From Varanus komodoensis (Eukaryota > Chordata > Lepidosauria > Squamata > Varanidae), in contig NW_025336010.1 in NCBI RefSeq assembly GCF_004798865.1, forward strand, positions 696,211 through 760,210: DNA of 64,000 nucleotides, written 5' to 3'. Shown here piece by piece: positions 56,351 through 64,000 of the stretch. Numbering within the stretch: the stretch's first letter is position 1; each line of letters opens with the position of its first letter. Under the pieces are notes generated by a model. It saw nothing but the letters and a program-made list of their open reading frames with translations. It did not search any database and had not been told where the DNA came from. A program made the position numbers and the translations under genes.

Positions 56351-56437
56351 AGCTATTTATTTATTTATTTATTTATTTATATCCTGCCTTTTCCTACAAA
56401 GGGCTCAAGGCAGCTTACATCATTCTCCTCCTCCATT
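56351..56437. repeat. TATT microsatellite and LINE 3' tail
   Basis: A (TTTA)n run is followed by TATCCTGCCTTTTCCTACAA and GGCTCAAGGCAGCTTACATC. This is the reverse complement of a LINE/SINE tail common in squamates, abutting the BovB end. Confidence 0.6.
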
Positions 56438-56940
56438 GCTACCTTGTTGTAAGTCGTGAAGTCGTGTCCAACCCATCATGACCCCATGAACAACATTTCT
56501 CCAGGCCTTCCTGTCCTCTACCATCCCCTGGAGTCCACTTAAGCTCACACCAACTGCTTCAGTGACTCCATCTAGCCACCTCATTCTCTGCCGTCCTCTT
56601 CTTTTGCCGTCAATTGTTCCCAGCATTAGGCTCTTCTCCAGGGAGTCCTTCCTTCTCATTAGGTGGGCAAAGTATTTGAGTTTCATCTTCAGTATCTGGC
56701 CTTCTAAAGAGCAGTCAGGGTTGATCTCCTCTAGCACTGACCGGGTTGAATGCCTTGCAGTCCAAGGGACTCACAAGAGTCTCCTCCAGCACCACAATTC
56801 AAAGGCCTCAATTCTTCGGCGCTCAGCCTTTCTTATGGTCCAACTTTCAGTCATACATTGCAACTGGGAAAACCATAGCCTTGACTATACACACTTTTGT
56901 CGGCAGGGTGATGTCTCTGCTTTTTAATATCTGCTTTAGT
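56438..56940 (-). repeat. BovB LINE 3' end
   Basis: The minus strand reads EEINPDCSLEGQILKMKLKY and FAHLMRRKDSLEKSLMLGTI, then QRMRWLDGVTEAVGVSLSGL. The 3' terminus carries TTGTTGTAAGTCGTGAAGTC on the plus strand. It is closely similar to 20935-21430 and 5' truncated where the CR1 at 56945 begins. Confidence 0.92.
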
Positions 56941-56944
56941 CTCT

Positions 56945-59287
56945 GCTTTTTCTCCCCCAGGACAGGCAGGGATATACTTGCCCTTGGTGCAAGCTGGTAA
57001 CCCTCCTAGAGGAGGAGGTAAGGTGTCCAGGCCCCCTGGGAGAATTCCCCCTCCAGACAGAGGGTTGAGGGAGGGGCCACAGGGGAACAGCCAGGGAGAC
57101 GTGGAGGCATGTCACCCACAGGAGGAGGAGGCCAGCATGGCATCCTCCTCCTCCTGCCACCAATCTGGAGCTGGGAAGCAGGTTCTCTCCACTCGGGGAG
57201 GCTGGGGCTGATGAGGCCTCGGGGGACCAGCAGGAACCCCAGCCTGGGACCACATGCGGCAAGGGGGCCGCTGCAGGAGAGGCGAGGGCCAGGGCACGGC
57301 CATCTACCACCACCAGGAAGAGATGGTGGTGGGTGATTGTCATCGGGGACCCCCGGCTGAGGGGCACTGAGGCGGCGGTGTGCCGCCCTGACCTTGAGGC
57401 GAGGGAGGTCTGTTGCCTGCCGAGCACACGCATCTGGCATGTGGAGCATCTTGTTCACTCTGGGGGTCACCAGCCGCTTCTGGTGATCCATGTGGGCACA
57501 AATGACATAGCCAGGCATGGTAGAGCAGGATCACCAGGGACTTCGAGGCCTTGGGGAAGAAATTCAGGGATCTAAAGGCCCAGGAGGCCTTTTCATCTAT
57601 CTTACTGGTCTGGGGATTTGGACCAGGCAGAGATAGGGGGGTTGCCAAGGCGAATGACTGGCTTAGGGTGTGGTGCAAGGAGGAACACTGGGTTCCTCGA
57701 CCATGGCACCCGTTTTCTTGCCAATGGACTTCTGGTGAGGGATGGGTTGCACCTCACGAGGATGGGGAAAAGGTCCTTTGGAGATGCTCTAGCAAGCTTT
57801 GTCTGGAAGACTTTAAACTGAGCCAGGGTGGGGGGTGGATTCTGGCCCCCCAGAAACTTGTCCACACTGGACAAGTGTGGGGAAAGGATCAGGACTCTGG
57901 GACCAGGATTTTAGAGATACTGCAACTGACAGGACTCCTACAAAGAGAGGGCCGGTAACAGGGAAGATGGGAGGAAGGAGGAGGCTGGGAACTCCAAGGA
58001 AAGGAAGCGGTGGGAAGGAGTTGAGGTGCATGTACACCAATGCTAGGAGCATAGGTAAGAAGCAGGAAGAGCTTGAAACTCTCCTGGGAATAGGAGGGTA
58101 TGACCTGGTGGGGATCACAGAAACTTGGTGGGATGAAAGGCAAGTCTGGAATGTGAACACTGAGGGGTATCATCTGTTTAGAAAGGACAGGAAGGGAAAG
58201 AGAGGTGGGGGCATGGCTTTATATGTCAGGGAAGGGATAGGATGCAGTGAGATAGAATGCAGCACAGAAAGGGATCTGGTAGAGGCAGTCTGGGTGAAAC
58301 TAAGGGGTTTTGACAGGGAAAGAGCCCTGACAGTGGGGGTATGTTATCGCCCTCCAGGTCAACTTGAGACCCTGGATGATGTCCTGACAGGCCAGATTAT
58401 AAGGATATCTCGGGGAAGAGACATAGTAATTATGGGAGATTTCAGTCTCCCGGATATTACTTGGGAGACTCACTCGGCGGTGACAGCCAGGTCACGTCGC
58501 TTCCTAGAAGCTATTGAGGGAGCATTTTTCACACAGAGGGTCCGAGAGGCGACGAGGGGGAGAAACACCCTTGACTTGGTCTTGACCCACAGGGAGGAGC
58601 TGATAGATGGGGTACAGATTGGGGAGCTCTGGATTCGAGTGATCACTCCATCCTTTGCTTTGAGATCAGGGGAATGGGGACGTGCAGCAGGTCGAGCACT
58701 AGAAGCTGGGACTTCAAGAGGGCCAACTTTGGCCAACTGAAGGCCAGACTGGGGAAAATCTCCTGGGATAGGTGACTGGAAGGTAAGCCAGTTGAGGAGG
58801 GGTGGATGGCACTCAAAAGGGAGATTTTGGAGGCGCAAGCCTTGAAGATACCTCTAGTCAGTAAGGTGGGGAGGTGGAGGAGAGTGCCGCCATGGATGCG
58901 AAAGGAGGTGGTTAGAGGGATTAGATGAAAGAGGAACCTCCGTAGGAAATGGGTACTGGGGCAAATAGACAAAAGGGTATACCGGGAGGAGGAGGCCCGT
59001 TGCAGAAGGATTCTTTGCAAGGCTAAGGCTGATTACGAGTTGAGACTTGCAAAGAATATCAAGAGCAACAAAAAGGGCTTTGATGAGCATGTAAATAGCA
59101 AGAGGAAGGGGAGACAAGTAGTGGGACTGCTAAGTAAGGAGGAAGGTGGTTGAGGCCCCATCGGTGCGGGTGTTCAAGGATAGGCTAGACATGCACATGG
59201 TGGGCATGTTGTGAGTGGAGCCGGCTGGAGCCAGGGGTCAGACTAGATGGCCCAAGAGGTCCCTTCTGACTCACCCTGTTTCTATGT
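56945..59287 (+). mobile_element. CR1 family A copy with internal deletion
   Basis: ORF1 begins mid-gene at the zinc-pair region (CTTTTTCTCCCCCAGGACAG). The esterase part has a GDPRL in place of GDSLL, and LVIHVGTNDIARHG keeps the normal GTND block. ORF2 (57835-58740) has an intact endonuclease: LRCMYTNARSIGKKQEELET, GYDLVGITETWWDERQ, VIMGDFSLPDITWETHSAV. At about 59144 the sequence jumps from the region equal to 30230 to the 3' tail equal to 31815, removing about 1.6 kb with the whole reverse-transcriptase domain. Several frameshifts are present elsewhere. Confidence 0.9.
57835..58740 (+). pseudogene. CR1 ORF2 endonuclease part
   Basis: 301 residues, open throughout. The APE endonuclease motifs are TNARS, TETWWDE, YRPPGQL, MGDFSLPDITW and SAVTARSRRFL. 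A shift near 58620 replaces the expected ASDHSIFCF with IRVITPSFAL, so the last catalytic Asp-His pair is lost. There is no reverse transcriptase downstream. Confidence 0.85.
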
Positions 59288-59289
59288 AT

Positions 59290-62200
59290 CCCACTCACAT
59301 GTCGTTGACATGTGTCTTCTGAGAGTGTCGGCCTCTCATTGTCGGTTCCTGCGAGATGGATCGCCATGGGAGTAATCCTGAAGGCAATGCACCAGTCCCA
59401 GAGGTGGATAGTGAGATGAGCCAAGGGAGCAGACTTCGTACCGGCTTGTTTGTTTATATAAAATACAGTCACAATATTGTCTGATGCAGTTTGCATGGTG
59501 CAGTCCCGAAGGATGTTCTTGAAGGAGTGAAGGGCTTTGAAGACAGCCAGGAGTTCCAGGTAATTGATGTCTGGTGGTCTCATGGCTGTGCCAGGTACCT
59601 TGAATCCGTAAGGTCATGCAATGCATGCCCCACCCAGTCAGGGAAGCATCAGTACCGAGGGTCAGGGTCAGACGTGGAGGCTGGAATGGAACTCCGGAAG
59701 AAAGTTTTGCATCCATCGTCCACCAAGGCAGGGTGTGAAGAATTGATGGAGGCAGCTGAAGTAGGCGGCATGGCGGATTGCATTGTGGATTGAAAATGCG
59801 GTTGAACCAGAGTTATAAAGGTCTCATCTGTAACCTAGCATTCGGAACTACCGAAACTGTAGATGCCATATGTCCAAGCAGCTTCAGTATTGACAACACT
59901 GGGACCAGCTGCTGGGTACTGATCCGCTGGATGGAAGCAAGCAGTCTGTCCTTTCAGCCACGCGGTAGAAAAGCCTGAGTGCTCAGTGAGTCAAGGTGAG
60001 CCCCGATGACGTTGATGATATGGGAAGGGACAGGCATGATTTTTCAGAATTAATGCTAAGTCCAAGCCGGTTGAGGAGGGAACAAGTTGTATTGATGGAG
60101 GCTAAAAGGACTTCCCTGGAAGAGGAGACGATAAGCCAGTCATTGAGGTATGGATAGATATGGATGCCCTGGAGCTGGAGATGGGTGCATACAGGAGCAG
60201 TACATTTAGTGAAGACCCTCGAAGCGGTGGTGAGCCCAAAAGGGAGTACATTGTATTCAAAAATATCGGTACCGACCATGAATCGGAGAAGGCATCTGTG
60301 AACAGGATGGATGCTTATGTGGAAATAAGCATTCTTCAAATCCAGGGATGCGAACCAATCCTCTTTCCTGAGCAACGGAAGGATATTGTGGGGTGTGGTC
60401 ATCCTAAATTTCCTAGTTTTGATGAATTTATTGATGCCCCATAAGTCCAAAATTGGGTGCAGACCACCATCACTTTTTGGTACCGTAAAGTACCTAGAGT
60501 AGAAACTGTGCAGGCTTTCAGAATGTTGCAGTTTCTGAATTGCTCCCTTAAGAAGTAGCTGGAAACTTCATCCAAAAGTACCAAAGAGGCAGCCATGTAT
60601 TGGATTGGGCCAGGAGGCAGCACAGTCTCAAACTCAAATTTATATCTGTGCTCTATGATGGAAAGAACCCACTTATCAGATGTGATGGACTCCCAAATGA
60701 GGAGTCTGTTTTGAAGCAGATCCCCAAAAGGAAAAGAGGAGGGAAGGTGGGAGGACTGAGGAGAGGTTTGTGCACCCTGTCAATGCTGTTGCTCATCAGT
60801 ATCAGAGTGACAGTGAGCCTGCTGGAATCGTGCCACATTCTGCCTCCGGTTCCTCTGTTGTTTCTGCTGGAACTGTTGGCATCCTGTATACAATTGCTGG
60901 TATGACTGGTAGCAGTACTAGAGCAGGGCCACAGCCACTTGCGTCAGTTCTGCAATGGCATCTCCATACAACGGGCGGTGGCATGAGCCTTGTGGATATT
61001 CTCCAGCTTGTTGTCTGTTTTCGCATGGAAAAGCCCGGAACCATCGAAGAGCATATTCTTGTCCTGCCACTTTGTCTCCTCTGGCAAATTCCCGGAGCGT
61101 AACCAGGCATGGCAATGAAGGGTGATGGCTCCGCCAAGAGCCCTAGAGTCACAATTGACATGATGCCTATCTGTATTGAGTTGCTTGGATGAACAGCTGC
61201 ATCGCTTTGTGGGTGATCGTATGGGCTAACTCCCTGTTATGGTCTGGGAGAAAAACAGTGAGGGACTCGATCTTCTGCATGAGAAAATACTGGTACCTTG
61301 CCATGGTGGCCTCGTAATTGGAGATACGAAGACCAAGTCCCATAGCAGCGTAGATATGGTGAGACATCATGTCGATCTTTCTGCCTTCTTTGTCAGTCGG
61401 AGTTGAGTGGTCTTTGTTCTGCCAGTCCTGGGAAGACTCGATGACCATAGAGTTCAGCTTAGGATGCTTGAGAAGGAATGGGGTGTCCTGGTCCTGAACC
61501 TTGTACATGGATTCGAGTCTCCTGGATGTTGGATGTGGCTGGTTGGGGAGCTGCCACGCAGCCATCATCGCCTGCCTAAGCATGGTGATGAAAGGCAGAG
61601 CGATGGAGGAGGAGTCCTCCCTCCACACGATGTCATAAATGTTATCCTGATTCGGATTGATGCAGTGTTGGACCTCTATTTCCAATGGTCTCTTCATCCT
61701 GGAGAGCAGCTCCACGAAGTTAGCATGGGAATCTCCAAGGGAGCCTGGACCCTGAGTTGTGATTACTGGATCCGGCGATGTTGATGCCTGGTGAGAGTCG
61801 TCAGAGTCGGAGTCCAAGTTATAAGGAGGACTCGAGGAAGACTCGATCGGTGAAGGTGGAGGTCTAGAAAACCTAACCACAGATGTTGATGGGTCGTCCC
61901 TTGACATCGGATGAGAGGTGAAGTGGCGAGGACGCGTAGGGAGGATAATAGCCCCATGGATAGGGATGCAATGGATCGAATTCCCCATACGGCAAAGGGA
62001 CCCAGTAATTAGAAGACTGAACTGGGATCTTCTGTTGCAGAAGGGAGGGCGGATGTTGAGAAGCCGCCGGACATCCATGTGGAGAATGGACAGATGGTTG
62101 GTCGGTGCGCAACCATGGCAGAGACTCCAGGATCTCGCCATCTGATATAGATCCTCTAGCCACCAGTTCGAGACTCTCTGGAGTACATTGCGCTGTATTG

Positions 62201-63222
62201 ATGATCCCAGCTGGAGACGCTGGTGGAGTCACTTGAATCACTGACTGGATTGTGGGTTAAGCAACTGCTGGGACTGGATCAGCGACCAGAGCCGGGAGAG
62301 GTGACAACACCGGCTTTGAGCGAGGCACCTTAAGTGTTTTTTTGTGCCTGGGTTCTGCTTTGTCGGGCTTGTCCTTCTTCGGTCTTTTTGGAACAAAAAA
62401 CTTGTCAGGCCTGATATGCTTCCTCTTCTCCTTCTGCTTGCAGTGAGGAGAATGAGAGGAGCCCTTCTCTTCCGTAGACCTCACATCCCCCCCAGAAGTA
62501 TGAGGGGGAACGAGTTTAGATGAGCTCGCTCCACCAGCTTCCACCACTTTCATGGCAAACAAAGTTTGCTCCTAAAGCATCTTTTGCAGACGGTTTTTGT
62601 GGTTCTGGCAAGCCTGTTTAGTAAAGGACTGGCAATGCTCGCATTTATCAGTTCTGTGCCCTTCCCCCAGGCAGAGAAGGCACAAATCATGCGGGTCAGA
62701 TGGAGACATTTTGGCTCAGCACTGAGAGCATTTGCAAAAAGCAGCTTGTTGCGCCATTGAAGAAGAAAAGGAGGGAAACAATGAGCAAAAGAAGAATTAA
62801 CGATAGAAGGTTTTTATTTATTTATTTATTTATTTTGGGGAAAAGGGGAAAGGGGTACAGGAGGAAGTAACTATGGGAAAAAGATGGGGGGAGGAATTTA
62901 ACTTGGAAAAGGGGTAAGACAAAGAAGTAAAAGTTGTAAAAGTTAAGAAAAGAAAATAGTAAAACTTAGCTATGAGAAGCAAGCAAAAGGTTCGAGGCAC
63001 AGCCAACGGCAGTTGCAATAAGACTGGGAAATGACGGGCACTCTGCCCGTTTTTACTACAGGGGAGGGGGGAGCAAAGTTTTTCCTGTCAAAAACCATTA
63101 AAGCTAATAAATCTTTCCGGGCTACAGGCACTGTGCAGGTGCAGCACCCATAATGTGTGATGCGCAGAGGCCTCAATGAAGAACTAATCCTGCCCCTACA
63201 CAGACTATACAATACACCGGTG
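59290..63222 (-). mobile_element. DIRS-type retroelement fossil, about 3.9 kb
   Basis: Read on the minus strand from about 63.2 kb, it starts with a terminal region (GTTCTTCATTGAGGCCTCTG). It is followed by a gag-like ORF1 (about 62.76-61.17 kb) with a Cys-rich segment, a lysine-rich segment and a long acidic, Ser/Pro-rich part. The reverse transcriptase (about 60.64-59.98 kb) has LLRKEDWFASLDLKNAYFHI and HIYPYLNDWLIV. The RNase H-like part (about 59.72-59.30 kb) has YLELLAVFKALHSF and TVFYINKQAG. No tyrosine recombinase is seen before it meets the CR1 tail at 59287. It is broken, with perhaps ten interruptions, and 3' truncated. Confidence 0.85.
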
Positions 63223-63229
63223 TAGCACT

Positions 63230-63604
63230 TGATTCTGTGTCGGAATGGACAGATTCATACATATGGCTGCTGCCCTTCACTTGAAGTCCAGAGCATCCGC
63301 TCACAAGATCCAAATATTCCTAGGGCACATGGCATCCACAGTTTGCCAAATTATGAATGCACCCTCCGCAGTTATGGAAGAAATTTTGACCAGCCTCTGA
63401 TCCTCCAAGGAAAACACTCATTCTTCCAATACAAATCTGAGCGAGCTTGGCATGGTGGACCCATGAGCAGTCTATCTGAGGGTCTTCCATTCCAAACTAC
63501 GGAGCTGACAGCAACCCTCACTATGGACACATCCCTTGCTGTTTGGGATGCCCACTTGGGTCACTGCTATAAACCCAAGGAGCATGGATTGGACCAGAGA
63601 GAAG
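63230..63604 (+). mobile_element. DIRS-type retroelement fragment, opposite orientation
   Basis: A second DIRS piece with the block between reverse transcriptase and RNase H (IQIFLGHMASTVCQIMNAPS). It is broken and old, and is followed directly by a CR1 3' end. Confidence 0.65.
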
Positions 63605-64000
63605 ACTACATAAAAACATAGAAACATAGAGTGAGTCAAAAGTGGCCTCCCAGGCAATCTAGTCTGACCCCCAGCTCCAGCCAGCTCTGTTCACGACATG
63701 CCTTCCATGTGCATTTCAAGCCTATTCTTGAACACCCTCACTGATGGGGCCTCAACCACCTCCTGTGGAAGCCCATTCCATACCCTAGGGGTCCTAACAG
63801 TCAGGAAGTACTTCCTGCCATCCAAGTTGAACCTTGGTTTCCTGAGCTTTGCTCCACTGGAACGCATCCTGCCCTCCTCCACAGGGGAGAGCAGGTCTCT
63901 ACTCACCTCTGTGTGACACCCCCTTATGTACCTATATGTCAGCAACAGATCCCCTCAGAGTCTCCTCCAGGCTGAAGAGACCCAGTATCCTCAATCTCAC
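63605..64000 (-). repeat. CR1 family A 3' end, running off window
   Basis: The plus strand begins AAAACATAGAAACATAGAGT. The minus strand reads LTYRYIRGCHTEVSRDLLSP, GRMRSSGAKLRKPRFNLDGR and KYFLTVRTPRVWNGLPQEVV. It is the same 3' end as 43510-44145, extending past the right edge. Confidence 0.9.

Noticed and set aside
62566-62760. Small plus-strand coding frames over the DIRS fossil
   Set aside because: They are opposite-strand shadows of the DIRS gag-like region and have no protein similarity of their own.
35024-64000. GNAZ nested in RSPH14, as in human
   Set aside because: No G-protein alpha motifs (such as DVGGQR or TKNG-type NKKD boxes) were seen on either strand. It may lie beyond the right edge.
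50512-64000. A fourth RSPH14 exon
   Set aside because: I searched the translations for the human-like continuation (GAQEIISKGLISSLVWKL) and found nothing similar, so the next exon is presumably outside the window.

Overview
This is vertebrate nuclear DNA, most likely from a squamate reptile. The evidence is a repeat mix of CR1, L2, L1, RTE/BovB, DIRS-type elements, a Sauria-like tRNA-derived SINE and hAT elements, together with two host genes whose exons have canonical GT-AG splice sites. The species cannot be named from the sequence. There are no operons, CRISPR arrays or bacterial features.

Two host genes are present, transcribed away from each other. On the minus strand, RAB36 (a Golgi/endosome small GTPase related to RAB34) has four coding exons, at 16539-16607, 8417-8508, 6971-7036 and 5251-5352. 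They encode the N-terminus, the P-loop and the effector (switch I) region; the remaining exons, starting with the WDTAGQ motif, must lie beyond the left edge. Its promoter is probably the CpG island at about 22.95-24.19 kb, which holds a candidate 5' noncoding exon with a donor at 23937/23936. On the plus strand, RSPH14 (radial spoke head 14 homolog, formerly RTDR1) has exons at 34278-34476, 34921-35023 and 50393-50511, starting in a second CpG island at about 33.8-34.78 kb and running off the right edge. Head-to-head RAB36/RSPH14 is, as I recall it, also the human 22q11 arrangement. GNAZ, nested in the human RSPH14 gene, is not seen here. Both CpG islands contain a consensus-like RFX X-box (34222-34234 and 23971-23984), the classic promoter element of ciliary genes.

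Nearly everything else is transposable elements. Left part (0-5 kb): stacked CR1 and RTE pieces around a 100-N gap, then a tRNA-derived SINE. RAB36 intron 1 holds an almost complete L1 (9486-15869, 19-bp target duplication) inserted in an older RTE; a second 100-N gap in the L1 has a 272-bp stretch duplicated on both sides, an assembly artefact. Further right in that intron lie an old CR1, a hAT transposase fossil resembling KIAA1586 and a BovB LINE. The RAB36-RSPH14 interval carries CR1 ORF1 debris, an L2 end, a G-rich tandem repeat, a near-full-length CR1 (27.85-31.96 kb) and a DIRS fragment. RSPH14 intron 2 carries an L2 end and an old CR1-like LINE (39.05-44.32 kb) broken up by later insertions. 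It also holds a hAT MITE, a young CR1 end, a DIRS terminal remnant, a probable solo LTR and an unidentified protein-coding repeat. Beyond exon 3 are an L2 interrupted by a second solo LTR, a BovB end, an internally deleted CR1, and a DIRS fossil about 3.9 kb long, followed by further DIRS and CR1 ends to the right edge.

I found no undescribed biological system. The most useful observations are the paired X-boxes, the gap-flanking duplication, the clean nested-insertion histories, and the unidentified repeat near 48.6 kb.
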